DNA of 64,000 bases, taken from the NCBI RefSeq assembly GCF_014905175.1, contig NC_057792.1:19846963-19910962 (forward strand), written 5' to 3'. The position numbers were made by a program, and so were the translations under genes. The DNA is from Aphidius gifuensis (lineage: Eukaryota; Arthropoda; Insecta; Hymenoptera; Braconidae). Each line of letters starts with the position of its first letter. The stretch's first letter is position 1. Positions 34,712-47,700 of this stretch are shown in pieces. Under the pieces are notes generated by a model that did not search any database, was not told the DNA's origin, and saw only the letters and a list, made by a program, of their open reading frames with translations.

Positions 34712-37700
34712 AAATTTATTTACAAATTTGACAAGTTTTCAGGGTCGTGTGAAAGTACTCCAACAAAACTTCGGGCTACTACCACCATCACTACCGCAAT
34801 ATAATGGCAAAACTTGAGAGCTAACTATATCCAAAGAAGCATAACAATAAAAGTTAGATGTGTTCCACGGACTAAAAAAAGTAAATTGAAAAAAAATTCT
34901 GAAAACCTATATTTCTGAGACTTTTTTAGCCGATATAATAAACATTTTCGCATGTGATTTATACAATTCTTTTAACCCTTTCAAATTTTTTTTTTTATAT
35001 GAACCAATGTTGTTTTTATCAGTGTACTATTACTTTTTTTTAAACTTGACCCATTTACCCCGTGAATTGACCTTAGTATTAAAATTAATTAAAAGTAGTG
35101 GGAGTAAGGATAAAGAAGAAAAATAAAGGCTGTAAGTTTTTCAGAAAACTTTAGACATTTCTTCTTTTTTCATACACTTATAAATTTCTAAGTAAAAAAG
35201 TAAAATCTTTTTTTTTGTATTTCTTAGAAATTAATTTGATAAAAAAGATATGCAGTTTTATGATAAAAATCATTTTAAATAGATTGGAGAAATGCCTTTG
35301 GCCGTACAGCTCTCTGTATGAACTGTGTATTTGTGGTATTTTCATCAAGACTAGGAAACAAGTAGGACTGCTGAATGTGGAATCATTTAGGTTCAGGATG
35401 GTAGAAAATATGGCCCAAGGGCTTCACTATTAGCGAGTAAGTTGGACGAATACAGCACAATACCACTGGTCTCAGCTTAAAGTTGCTGTTAGCCTAGTTA
35501 GAGGAAGGGGTTTCTTGTCTTCAGACAATACACACCAGGAGGGCCCGTGGTGGTCGAGATAGTGGCACCCACATATACGAACATATACATGAACTATAGT
35601 TTTACATTTCTCTCAGTCTTTCTCTCTCTTTCCAATGCAAGAGCATTTCACTTAGTCAATGGAATAAAATTATTTCCGACGGGTTTGATGAGCTCAAGGT
35701 GCGCCTTACAACCAGGACCACAGTTTATCCCTCAGGCAAACTACTCCCTGTTGAAGCTTACAATCTGGCATAAGACAAGAACTGAGAGCTTGATTGTTGT
35801 CCAATTAGGGTTTAATAATAATAATAATAATCTGTGGATGTGGTTAAATTCTTAAATTGAGTATCGTGCAATTTTTTTTGTCATAAATATAAGAAAAGTT
35901 TATACTTTATAGCAATCTTATATTACGCAAAAAGATAGTATTTTATTGATAAATAATGTATATTTTATTCATACAATGCTTAAAGTAAATCTGAATTACA
36001 ATATTATTATCAGCTCTCAAGTTCCGACAATATTACAAATACTACGCAGTAAAAACAATATAAAAAGACACAACACATCCCAAAGGAGTTTAAAAATAAA
36101 ATAATAAGAAATGACAAGATATTCAGAATTCATGGTACTGCATGGCATTTATAGTCATATCGGTCACGTTCAAGTTGTTTATCATAGATGAGGATTTCGG
36201 TCTCCGTCATATATCAATAACGCGTGGTTCAAGCTAAAGGTTCAAGATGAAATAGCTCGAAAAGCGGGTTGGTTTACACGGAAAGCAATGGTTTTCCTGA
36301 AAGTGTCACTAACTTTGTCAACAGTTTGTCCAAGTTGACCAAGCACACCCGGCTCAAGGGTAGCCTTTATCAGAGTGAGAACCAGTGGCTAGTAGGTAGT
36401 TTTCTATCAAGGGGTGTCCCAAGATATATGCATACGTGACGGATATGGAACGTGATGGTTGCCCATTTGGTTATTTCTCAATTCTTGAAGTCCCCATGTT
36501 TTTTATTTTATTTTTGAAACTGTATTTGAAGATCAATTGTTATGGACAGATGTTTCTGAATAAATTTCACAACTAAATTTTTATAGGATTCGACACATAT
36601 CGTTTATTATCGATTCAAAAATAGTGAGAATTTGACTTCAATTATAATGCTTCCTTATACTTTTGTTGAATTTAATGCTGCTCCTTATTCTCGTTAAACT
36701 ATATTCATTTTTTTTTTTTTTTTTTTTTTTAACAAAAACTAGTTTACCATTAAATCAAACAGAAAATGTATATTAAATCTTTTGATGATAGCCCAATGTG
36801 AAAAAATGAATCAGGTGGTGAACAGTAGACTTCAATAATATTGATCGAGTAATTCGGCACTGGTGAATTTTTCTAATAAAAATCTTGGTAAGCAATAACG
36901 ATAACGTTAATGACTATAAATTGGAGATAAACTGCTTATAATTGCTACGATAAATTTCACTCTAATGTCCGTAAAAATAACGCATCTAAGATCGAATGAA
37001 ACATTTTCGAAATATCATACGACTATATAGTAACCGGTTTTTTTACTTTTTTTATTTTCACGCACAAAAAACCACAAATACAATATGCATTTTTCAAAGT
37101 TTATCATGATTATTGTAAAGATTTTATAATTCAATTTATATCAAGATTCCAATTTTTTTTTCGTTTCATTTTAAAGTTTTTGAAAAATACCAAAGACAAT
37201 ATTTCGGAGTCAATCCTTCCGTTTGACAGTAGTCGATTGACTTTTTCTTTTGTTTCAACTTTAGACTCATCTACCCCTGCCGTTGGGCGATTATTGCTCT
37301 TCAAGTAAGAAATCAATTACGGAACTTTTCAAATTTGTCAGTAATATTGAAATTTCTTTTATACCAGAAGATCATAATTGAAGTCTATCGAGTCTTCTCT
37401 TCCAAAAAGGATATAGCATCAGTCGTGAAAAAAATTTATAGAGGGTAGGGTGGGCGACAAGGCGTAAGGGACAGAGTAAAGTTTTTTGTTTTTCAGTCTA
37501 CTATTGTTTCCTATTGCTGCTACTATCTCCTTTTTATCTTTACTAGTTTTTTTTTTCTTCTTTCATGTTTTTTTTTTAAGGGGTGAAAAGGGAGTTGCTC
37601 ATTATAGACGGCTTCCGTTCAATTTCGCGGATCCCGAGATGGATATTGCTCGACGATTGAAAAGAAAAATTGCTCAGCTTAAAAGCTTCTTTTTCAAACT

Positions 37701-39622
37701 AAAAATTTTATTTATTGGTACCGTTTTCATACGTCGTTGTTTTTTTATGAAACTCTTTCGGAAATTTGAATTCTTCAATCAAGATATAAATATAGTAAAC
37801 TTATACAAAATTTATAAGTTCAATTGAAATTTATAAAATTATAATAAAATGTAAAATATTAATAATACTACTAACGTTAATGACTATCAATCATCAGCGA
37901 CTAAATAATATATCTACTTGGTAATGTTGCCATGATGCTACTGTGAAGAAGCATTTCACCAGGTGCAACGTCTAAATTTTTGACTTTCATTTTACTTTTA
38001 TTGTTTAGACAATTTTGTTGTGTGTAGTGTAATATATACATTTATATACGTGAAAGTATGGAAGAATTTTACTTCAATTTTATTTGTTTTTTTTTTGTTC
38101 AAGCTGTGTGGTGTGTTCGGAATATAGCCACTTTATTTTCCGTGTCGTTTTTTTACTCTTTTATATTTTTTATCCAACGACTATATTCTCGACACTTAGA
38201 CGCGCCAGCTGCAACTGCAAGAGATATACATGTTTTTTGTATATTTGTTTCTGTAGTATAGCATGTATATATTGCTAAGCTTGAATAGAATATGTGTTTT
38301 GTATGTATTAGTGTGAAGCACAGAAAGTTTTCCAAAACAACTCGCTTCCTGGTATAGGTTGTCCCTTCCTTTCTACACACGCGTACTCGTTCCTTTTCTG
38401 ATGTTTCTTGTGTTAGGTAAAACACACGCCACTGGAAAACGTGTGACTGGAAATACGAGCTAATACGTATACACTCTCTACAACACGTAGCTTTGAATCC
38501 TATAAAAGAAGTTTGGAATACAATAAATTTGCATTATTTGAAAAAGATAAAAATAAAAATTGAAATCTATTGAATACCTAAACTTTACATACTAACTGGT
38601 TATATTAAAAGCGTTCCTAATTCATAACATATTAATTATGAAATAAGTATATAATATTACTAAATTATTAAAAATCATGAATATAAAAATTGCCAATTTT
38701 TTAAATTATTTTATATAATAATTGTCTTAAATTTTTTTGTTACAAGAAAAAAAATGACGCAAGCATCTTAGGCTAAACTGTCTAATAAAATTTTCAACCC
38801 TTTGATATTACGGTGATTACTTCCAAATGATAATCACCCAATTAACCATTCATTGGCTTGGAAAGTATAATCGACAATCTCGAAAATAACCGGTAATGTT
38901 GGATCCTTTAACAAAAGGGCTTCATTAAATTTTTTTTTTGCTTTCGTTTGTTTTTTTTTTATGTAAATGACAATAATGAAGAATAATGAAATGATTTTTC
39001 TGTTTTTTTTTTAATAAAGAAGGTTTACTGTAAATTAAAAAAAAAAAAAAAAGACAAATACAGTAGATGTAGCTATAAACCGTGTGTTACCAGAAAACTC
39101 ATGAAAAGGAGACAGGGGCTATTCCATACTCCTACGATTTTCTCATCAATTTTCATTATTCCTCCCATATCACCCCATCTGGCAGTCACATCAGTATTAT
39201 ATATTTGTGAATGTGTCTTATATAGTGTATCGTGTTTCTGTATTTGAGCGTTTTCAAGAATGCTTCTCTTCGTACCCCAACTATACGCGGAGTTAAAAGA
39301 TTGATTGTCGATAGTAAAAGTAGTGAAGAGTAGTCTAAAACCAATTTGTTGCTTATGATAAATGCTGTCTCGTTTAAAAAAATAATATAAATAATAAATT
39401 ATCAGAAAACCCATTCACATGTTTATATATATTGATAATATATATGTTGAATATTTTCTTCGAAGTAGACATATATCATAACCACGATATTCCACGTAGG
39501 AATAATTTATACAAATCAAGTTAAAAAAAAATATAAATTGCATTAAATGGGATCAAATTATATTTAGATTTAGTCATACAAGTTTTAGGTGTATTACTTA
39601 TCATAATTTATTCTCAATTTTA

Positions 39623-41120
39623 CTAGTACGAGGACATTGGCGCGCTACGCGCGCCTGTATCTATACCTTCTAAAAGATTCATTGTTCATTGATTTTATAA
39701 ACACAAGTATTATCATAAAAAAAAAAAAGAATGAATAAATTGACGAAAAATTTTTTTAATTTATTTATTTACACATAAATCACACATAATTCACACGTAA
39801 TTTTGAGTCTAATAACATCAAGATTGAATGTTTACTGAAAAAGTTGTGCTACCTTAATATGTCAATTTTAAAAAAAAATAAAAATATTTAAAAAATTTTT
39901 TTTGAATTATTTCTTCACACATAAAAACACAATTCGCACAAAATTTTGAGCCCAATTGCATTGAGATCCGATGATTATTGAAAAGTTGTGCTAGCTTAAT
40001 ATGTCAATTTTTAAAAATGAAATAATAAAAAAAAAAATTTATTTATTTCACATAAAACACATAATTCGCAAAATTTTTAACAATTGCATCGAGATCCGAT
40101 GATTATTGAAAAGTTGTGCTAGCTTAATATTTTTTAAAAAATGAAAATAAAAAAATTTTCTTTAAATTTATTTCTTCACACATAAAAAATAATTCGCACA
40201 AAATTTTAAGCCCAATTGCATCGAGATCCGATGATTATTAAAAAGTTGTGCTAGCTTAATATTCAATTTTAAAAAAATAAAAAATTTTCAAATTTTATTA
40301 CACATAAAAAACATAATGCACAAAATTTATCAATTTGAGATCCATGATTATGAAAAGTTGTTAGCTTAATATTTGAATTTTTAAAAATTTAAAATAAAAA
40401 AATTTTTTTCAAATTTATTTTTCACATATAAACACATAATTCGCACAAAAATTTTAATTATTGCATCGAGATCCGATGATTATTAAAAAGTTGTGCTAAG
40501 CAAATTTAAAAAATTTAAAAATGTAAAAATAAAAATTTTTCTTTCAAATTTATTTTTCACACATAAAACATAATTCGCACAAAAATTTTAAGCCCAATTG
40601 CATCGAGATCCGATGATTATTAAAAAGTTGTGCTAGCTTAATATTTTAATTTAAAAAAAAAATAAAAAATTTTCTTTTATTTATTTTTTCACACATAAAA
40701 CACATAATTCGCACAAAATTTTGAGCCCAATTGCATCGAGATCCGATGATTATTGAAAAGTTGTGCTAGCTTAATATTGAATTTTAAAAATATAAAAAGT
40801 AAAAATAAAAAAAATTTCTTTCAAATTTATTTTTTTTCACAATAAAACACATAATTCGCACAAAATTTTAAGCCCAATTGCATCGAGATCCGATGATTAA
40901 AAAGTTGTGCTAGCTTAATATTTCAATTTTAAAAAATATAAAAAAATATCAAAAAATTTTGTTCTACTTTTTGTTGTTTTTTCGTTGCTAACGAAATAAA
41001 TAAAAAAATAATAGAAAAAGGCAAACAGAAAGCAATTTGTATATGAGAGTAAGTGAGAAAAAAACAATGACCAATCAAATGTCCGGAAGACCGATGATGT
41101 TTGTCCTTTTTATATTAGGA
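39623..41120 (-). mobile_element. Non-autonomous Helitron, 1498 bp
   Basis: Read on the minus strand, the element begins TCCTAATATAAAAAGGAC at 41120 and ends CTAG at 39623. Just before the end is a perfect GC hairpin, ggcgcgc-tac-gcgcgcc on the + strand (39639-39655). The flanking bases are A before the 5' TC and T after CTAG, the standard Helitron insertion between A and T. There are no terminal inverted repeats or target duplication. The inside encodes no RepHel protein and consists of about nine degenerate tandem units. Helitrons move by rolling-circle transposition using a helicase made by an autonomous relative. Confidence 0.88.
39770..40960. repeat. Minisatellite inside the Helitron, nine units of about 113-141 bp
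   Basis: Each unit holds cacataattcgcacaaaatt, then cccaattgcatcgagatccg, then atgattattgaaaagttgtg and ctagcttaatat. The ctagcttaatat-type block recurs near 39850, 39991, 40120, 40251, 40361, 40495, 40633, 40768 and 40910. The fifth and sixth units are the most degraded. Internal tandem arrays are common in non-autonomous Helitrons. Confidence 0.85.
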
Positions 41121-41362
41121 TTATAAAAAATTCTTTTTACTTAAAATTAAACCAACTGACAAGTATCTTTGATTTTTCATATCACGTATATAGTTTTCTA
41201 GAAGAAATGTCACAGCTCATAAAATAATGAAGATGGACAAATTTTTTTTTTGTTGTTCGTTTTCATAATTACACCAGAAGGATTGATAACTATTAAAATA
41301 GAATAAATAATTAGGAAAAAGCAAATTAAGTTGATTAAAAAGTGACCCTGATAAAAATTTGT

Positions 41363-41433
41363 GAGCACCGCCTGACTTTACATGTATAAGAATATATGTT
41401 TATATAGATTAAGTTGGGCAATAAGTCGGGCCG
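41363..41433 (+). repeat. Dispersed repeat, copy 1
   Basis: Shares gtgagcaccgcctgacttta, catgtataag and gggcaataagtcgggcc with the copy at 42331-42383. It has an extra internal segment of about 20 bases. The family is unknown. Confidence 0.6.
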
Positions 41434-44400
41434 AGGGATTTTTCTACCTGGGGAGTAGTCAAACTAATAATGTTTCACCGAAATGACATTCGCTCGCGGT
41501 AAATCCTTTGCTGAAGTTTTAAAAAATATTCTTTCTTTCAGAAAAAGCACGTTTGTTTTTTTGTCAAGTTTTTTTTTATTTTCTTTTCTATTGGAAACAC
41601 TCCTGTACCAATTATTTTCAACTATCTAATCAGCGCAATGATTTGATGAATAAATTACGTTCTTTTATGACTACTGTTTGGCAAAGCGTAGAGGCAATAA
41701 AACAAATATTTTTACAGTCATATTTTTTACGTCTCTCAATTATGGAATATGAATACTTTCGTAACAAAATACTTATGAATATGATCAACAAACCGTTCAT
41801 GTGTTGACACGAGCAGTAACGAAATATCTGACAACATGCGGCAGATAGATCTCGAGGACCAATTAATATTTAACAGCGACGATCTGAATTATGTTACGTT
41901 ATTCAATATGAATTTCAATTGTAATATGATATCCTTTTAACGTGTTAATAAATAAACATAACTATGAGTTTATTCTCTACTCGAAATTTTCATATACAAC
42001 ATGGTTGAGGCTTCAATTAATAAAAAAACGAACTACAATAGACAATCATAATAAAATCCAGACAAGTACTAGAGAAAATAAAAAAATCACATGGAACTTT
42101 TCGAAATTTACTCATAAACTCTATCTCATGTATATTGATTTTCTTGTTTCAGGTAATTGACCTATATATTTTCAGGAGTTTACTTTGTATAGGGTGACTT
42201 TTATTGTATATTACGTTGAAAGAAATACTTGAATTCGTTGGATTTATTAAAGAATAAAATTATTTTTTTAATAGGAAAAATATATTCTGTTTTGTCGAAT
42301 TGAAATAATCAAACTCCTTGGTCGAAATTAGTGAGTGCCACCTGATTTTATATGTATAAGCATGTCGGGCAATAAGTCGGGCCCACTGAATTTTAATACC
42401 AGGGCTCCAAACCGTGATTTTGTAAATAATATTTTTATTATATATTTGTATGTAATGTTTTTAATTTTTAATTTTTTTAACGATGATTCGTTGTGTTGAA
42501 GCATTTCAATTTTTGATGATGGAAAACTAATACATTCTTCAGCCAGAAACTGAAAAAAATATATCTCGCAATTACAATCAAACAAATATACAATAAATAC
42601 AGTGTCAAAATATCTAACAGTACACAATATATTTCAAATGTATATTTTATACCATTCATGAAAAATCATTAACGAGAATACGTGTCTTATTCATTTCTTC
42701 ATTTATTTTGATTAGCATGATTCGTTAGCATGATCTTTGACTTGCCTCTCTAATCCTCACGAAGGGATCGACCCAGCCCTGATAATTAGAATCACTAAAG
42801 CAGGGTTGATAAGGACCGAGGCGGAGAAAAAAAACAGGAAAAACAATAAAAGACTAAACAATGAGTTTAATTATAAACACTGTTGGCAACGCATCAAACG
42901 ACGTGAATCTGCTTCGTTTGGCCAAATGGTCACGGCTTCGACAAAAAACCCAAAAGAGAAGAAAGTAAAATTCGAGAGATAAAAACTCTTTCTAAATAAA
43001 CGATGGAAATCCATTCAGGGATTACTCGTTAAGGGTAGGAAAAGTTGTAGGTTACTCCACTCGTATCCTTTTTTTTCAGCTTCACTATGTTTGTACTTGA
43101 AAACTTTTGTCTTTTTTTTGCCTTTCAGAATATAGAACTATCAAAAGATTTGTCACAATTAATTACTAAAATATTATAATATTACGGAGGCTAGGAGCCA
43201 TAAAGGCTCAGCCGCAGTACTGAAATCATCGGCAAAAAAAAAAAGAAATGTTATTATTTCTACCTCAACTACACAACTATTTTTTGATTTATTAGAATTC
43301 CATGCCCTGCAGTAATAGCCATTATAGAACGTAAAAATTTTAATGAATCTGATAGAAAAAAAAATTATAAACATAATTTTATTTACAAAATCGCGTAACA
43401 CGGCCACCATTTTCAATTTTTAATTTTCAATAGGTAACGTGGGCCACTAGCCTTAACACACGTTACCAGGTTTTCTTTCAATATGTCTTTGATAGCGATA
43501 AAAGCTATAAATTTTATTTTGTAAAAACCATCTACTCCGTCAATGAACAAGGAAGTAGAGAGAAAGTCAAACAGGGGGTGTAGTGCCAAATAGATATCTG
43601 TATATATACGTGCTTAGTGAATTTTCATTTGCAGCGAGAAAGATATCGCATATATATAGTATACTATATAGTTTCGTATAGTGGCTTTTTGGTGGACCAG
43701 TAATTTTCCTGTCCAATTTAACTAACAACGAGAAACAACAACAAACCCTCAATTTATCGTTGCAAAGCAGGTCTCCAGTGCAACACTTAGTCTTTGTACT
43801 TCCGGTCGAACTACCACTAATATCAATGTGAAAACGGGAGACTTTCAGGACTTACCGAACCCCTGGTCTCTAGACTGTCGAAAAGTTGTAAAGTTTCTTA
43901 AATAAATATTCTCGTGCAAAAAACCGATATCATATAAACGTGCCAATTAAATTTTATAAATGTTTTTATTTTTTTGAATAACATTGAATAGTAAGAAAAA
44001 AATAATATAGGTATATACGTCAAAGACGTTTGATCAAATAGTTCGAAAAAACATAACTAAAGGTATTCCTTACAGCACATAATAATCTTCGAGTAACATC
44101 GAGTAAAAGCATTTTTAAGGACCAAAGTAAACATTAAAGTTATGTCCTGTCAAACTTGTAGCCGGGAAAAATTATTGAGCTAATTGCGATAAGTTGAACA
44201 TCTGACGAAATACTTCATGCAAATTTTAGGGAGATTTATTATTATTATTATTATTCATAAATCTTCATCTCGACTAAGCGGAGCCCGCAATCTCCTAGTT
44301 TCGCCTTTTTCGGCCACTTCACTTTCGTTTTGTACTCTCCAGACAAAAAAAACGAGAAGCCGAACTCTCGCGTGGCATGAAAAGCCGGACTCTTAATTGG

Positions 44401-45965
44401 ACAAAAGCCACCACCCTATTTTCCTCTCCTACCTACAGTTCTCTTTCAATCCTTACTTACAGTGATTCTCTTGCGGGCTTCGTAACATGTCGAAATAATA
44501 AAAACCACTTTTTTAAAATAAAACAAACAAAAAATAAAATTTTCTGGATCCTCAATGGTTGATAAACGAAGCACTTAAAAAGTTAGGTGTTTAAAGCGCG
44601 ATATAAAGATAAATCTTTTTTTTTTCCAGATAGTACCATCCTTAGGTATTGATGTTTTTCGTATGATATAATGTGGTTAGTTTAATTTCTACAGTAAATA
44701 ACAACATACAAATCGGTGAATTCTCACAAACTGAGTTATTACTTATACTATACTTATACTAATCATTGAAAAGTATTATTTGTTATTTGCTTTCTTATAA
44801 AAAAGAATTATTTATTTTCAATCTATTTACGTATCATTTTATCTTCGGACATATAAATAAGTTCGTATTTATTATACAATTGAATGCACTGAAACAAATA
44901 AGTTGAAAATTATTTCAACCTGGAAAACCAATTTTTTCAATATACTTTGTAGCAAAATTTATTTTAAATAAATTGATTTCAGAATTTTAAATATTGATAT
45001 TTTTTTTTTTTTTTTTTAAAGAAGCATAAAAAATAACTAAAATAATTTCATGATATTTAATTATTATATGTATATGAACAAATATACTAAAAACATAATT
45101 ATTTTTATGCATAGAACATCGACATTCGAGTTAAATAAACAAGACCGCGTAAGTGTGCGTTCAGTTTCGTAAGTTAGTAAGTAAGTAAGTAATAAAAGAA
45201 AATCTATCAGAATTGCACGAACATTTTTTCTTCTTCATCAATAAGCATACTGTAGTGATCACTTATTCAGGTCATTTCGAAGGGTGTAATGTCATTTCAT
45301 CAGTACCCTACGGTATGGGTTACTTTTTCGTCATATATAGTCCTGTCGTTGTTATTTCTAACGTGATATATAATCTTTCAGCCAGCCGGCGTTTCTCGCA
45401 ATGCTCACTCATTTGTCTCGGCAGTTGCTAATCAAATTATTGCCAACAGCCACCTAGTGACTCACTCTCCTTTTCGTTCTTTCCTACCCACGTAACTCCC
45501 TGGGCTATCTCTATTTTCTTTTTTCCAACCATGGAGGTCTAGATAGTATTTACCTCGTTTGTGCTATTATGTTTCAAAAAAGTTGTAGCAAAACTTTTTT
45601 GTTAGAAGTTTTAGATCATCACTTTGGGGACTTTTCGCAGATGACGCGGATATTGTCTTGTGATTTTCAATGAAAATAGTGATGATGGAAATGATAAGAT
45701 AAAGACGGTTTTTTTTTCTATAATGAAAAATATTTTTCATAAGATCCTAATAATAATATCTAATCAAACCAAGATTAAAAGCGAAATTTTAACATTTAAG
45801 AAATCTATAAAAAATGTACTTTTATGGAATCTGTGAATTAATTTGTTTAATATTAGAAAAAAAATATCGTGATATGAATTTCATTTCATCTTTGTCGAAA
45901 TTTATTTTTGTACTTTTTTTCTGTTTTGTAAATAAACCGTATTACTTGTGGCCCCTTGTTTTTAG
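41434..45965. other. AT-rich non-coding DNA
   Basis: No supported exon. Holds GC-richer islets at 42720-43060, 43170-43220, 43420-43470, 44270-44480 and 45400-45550, an (ATT)6 array at 44238-44255 and a GTAA tract at 45169-45192. Confidence 0.4.
42331..42383 (+). repeat. Dispersed repeat, copy 2
   Basis: Same orientation as the copy at 41363 and about 970 bases away (gtgagtgccacctgatttta, tatgtataag, gggcaataagtcgggcc). The pair might bound an old insertion, but no transposase is seen between them. Confidence 0.6.
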
Positions 45966-46198
45966 GTAGTCAAAGCAAGTATCTCGGAACCCAGTTATCG
46001 GCTAATGAAAAAACTCAAGGCCTCAATCCCAGTTCCATAAAGACTCTGGCCAAGTTATTCGAGGGGATGATTTTTCCCTCGTGGGCGTCGTTGGGGCTTA
46101 TCTTCGGATTTTTCCTTCTTCTTAAGATTGGCCTCATGTGTCGTATTAAGAAGAAGCTAGTGCGTTCAACGCCCCGCGAATTGGTCGTGCTCATTTGA
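45966..46198 (+). CDS. Candidate terminal exon or fossil: transmembrane segment with basic tail
   Basis: A block with noticeably better codon content than its flanks reads GSQSKYLGTQLSANEKTQG, then a linker, then a hydrophobic span (ASLGLIFGFFLLLKIGLM), then CRIKKKLVRSTPRELVVLI and TGA. This is the layout of a single-pass membrane protein: ectodomain stem, transmembrane helix, positive stop-transfer residues, short cytoplasmic tail. It follows an acceptor-like tgtttttag, and its phase would accept the single base left by the exon at 13962. The same frame is also open upstream of the acceptor for about ten codons, so an intronless remnant is equally possible. I do not recognise the family. A host receptor or a degraded viral envelope-type glycoprotein end are both compatible. 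Confidence 0.45.
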
Positions 46199-46389
46199 CT
46201 TTAAAAAAAAAACTCACAAAAAAAGTAAGAAAAGTTAATACCTCCGACGACGTGTCCCCTGAGACCGTAGTGCACGTAAATAGCTACTTGTCGCCTAATT
46301 CTGTGAGAAAACTTTTTTACAATATTTCAGATAAGACCATAATACTTACAGAGATTAAATCGATAAAAGTTAGAATATATTTAACATGA
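46141..46389 (+). pseudogene. Second open frame overlapping and following the transmembrane block
   Basis: Shifted relative to the preceding frame, this frame is open from just after a TAA near 46148 to a TGA after 46386. It reads basic residues (KKKLTKKVRKV), then a polar stretch (NTSDDVSPETVVHVNSYLS) that looks like a cytoplasmic tail. It contains no good start codon. It may be the continuation of the transmembrane protein displaced by a frameshift, an exon reached by alternative splicing (a gtgaga donor-like site lies near 46304), or chance. No joined reading is proposed. Confidence 0.25.
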
Positions 46390-46504
46390 TTCCAAAATTA
46401 AATTATCTAATCACGATTCGTATTTAAAAATTCTCTATACATAAATGTATAATATTTATGTTAGATCAATTACGTATATTTATACTATATTTTTTGTGTG
46501 GAAA

Positions 46505-46625
46505 AATTCAAGTCAGGTTCACATACGAATCAGATCGGGAAACCTGACGAGAAATGGATTAGTATGTAACGTTCTTCTTTAGGATTCAGATCCAAACCTG
46601 GTTAAGATATCTGACCACATCGTAA
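46505..46625. repeat. Dispersed repeat related to 34539-34711
   Basis: Contains ggattagtatgtaacg, attcagatccaaacc and tggttaagatatctgacc, which match the reverse complement of the element at 34539-34711 with substitutions. The left end tcaggttcacatac resembles that element's end. Confidence 0.45.
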
Positions 46626-47383
46626 GAATAAAGAAAAGATATCGGGTTAGAAATGAATTTAAAGCAAAAAATACTTACAAAAGATAAAATAAATATTACT
46701 GAAAAACGTAATATTATAGTGACTAATGTTTTTCGATTTAATACAACAGTATCTGAAATTTTTATAAAAAATAAAAGTAACTCTTTTTTGATTGTTTAGT
46801 CATAAAATAATGTATTTTATATGATATTCATACTGAAGTGTATTTGTTAATAAATAAATATCCAAGCCAGACGATCTAAAATGGTTTTGATTCGACTACT
46901 AAAAATTTCAGTATGCTTTCATACCTCAGAAACCTTTCTGATTATGTGTATAACGTTTCTAGAAAGTCTAGTAAAGGTAAACGTCTTTTGGTATCTATAT
47001 GTAAATATATATAGGTATACTGAAAGACCACACAAACGAGCTGACCACTAGTATTTGTATATCAGACACCCAGGCATTTTGGCAAGATTTACAAACGCCG
47101 CAGCTAAAACTATTTAAGTTACTACGTTATTTTATGCCAGACCGGTTCGTCTCCGCATTGACCCTTGTGACTTGCTAATGGTTATGGTAATTATCATTGG
47201 CCCTAATTGTCTCGAACGGAATTACCAGATTATTCAACTTGACTCGCTTAAAATAAAAAAAAATTGTTTGTAAACGACAGTTTTGTTTCTTATAAAAGTA
47301 ACAAGATAGTTTTTTTTAATTGAACAAAATTATTTTTCGATTCAAGAGAAGTGAGAATCAATCAATACTATACGTAATATACG
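46626..47383. other. AT-rich non-coding DNA
   Basis: No structure of note beyond a GC-richer stretch at 47030-47250. Confidence 0.4.
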
Positions 47384-47700
47384 AGTAATAATAAGGAAAA
47401 GAGGTTCTCAATTTTGTTGTAACATTATTATTTATCAAAAAATTGAGATTATAATTTATAAAGTAATGTAGTTCCTTAGCTATTTGCCAAAAATAATTTA
47501 ATTTATTTTGGCAAATGGCTAAGGAATTAATGTAACCAAAAAAAAACTGTGTGATAATCAACATCAATTTTTTAGACATTTGCCAAAAGTATTATTATTT
47601 ATTTTTTGGCAAATAGCTAAGAAACTTTATCACTTTAACCTCCATTTTTTAATAAATATCAATATTACAACAAAATTCAAGACCACTTTCCTTTATTGTA
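47384..47700. repeat. Large palindromic fold-back element
   Basis: The left arm (about 47384-47490: ggaaaagaggttctcaattt, tgttgtaacatta, ccttagctatttgccaaaa) is the imperfect reverse complement of the right arm (about 47606-47700: ttggcaaatagctaag, attacaacaaaattcaagac, cactttcc). Two smaller hairpins sit in the middle: 47472-47526 with 20-base arms around ttagctatttgcca, and 47580-47611 with tgccaaaa/ttttggca. A transcript would fold into a long hairpin. No coding capacity; MITE-like. Confidence 0.8.

Larger units (their letters stand above)
27808..39622. other. AT-rich non-coding DNA
   Basis: No supported gene. Holds GC-richer islets (27900-28140, 28790-28960, 29690-29930, 32440-32740, 33530-33780, 35420-35800, 36220-36480), a 12-bp hairpin at 33048-33081, a fold-back element at 34539-34711 and several long T or A runs (for example 28640-28660 and 36708-36730). 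Confidence 0.4.

Noticed and set aside
35613..35633. tcagtctttctctctctttc resembles mature miR-14
   Set aside because: It differs from the mature sequence as I remember it and there is no complementary arm within 80 bases to form a precursor.
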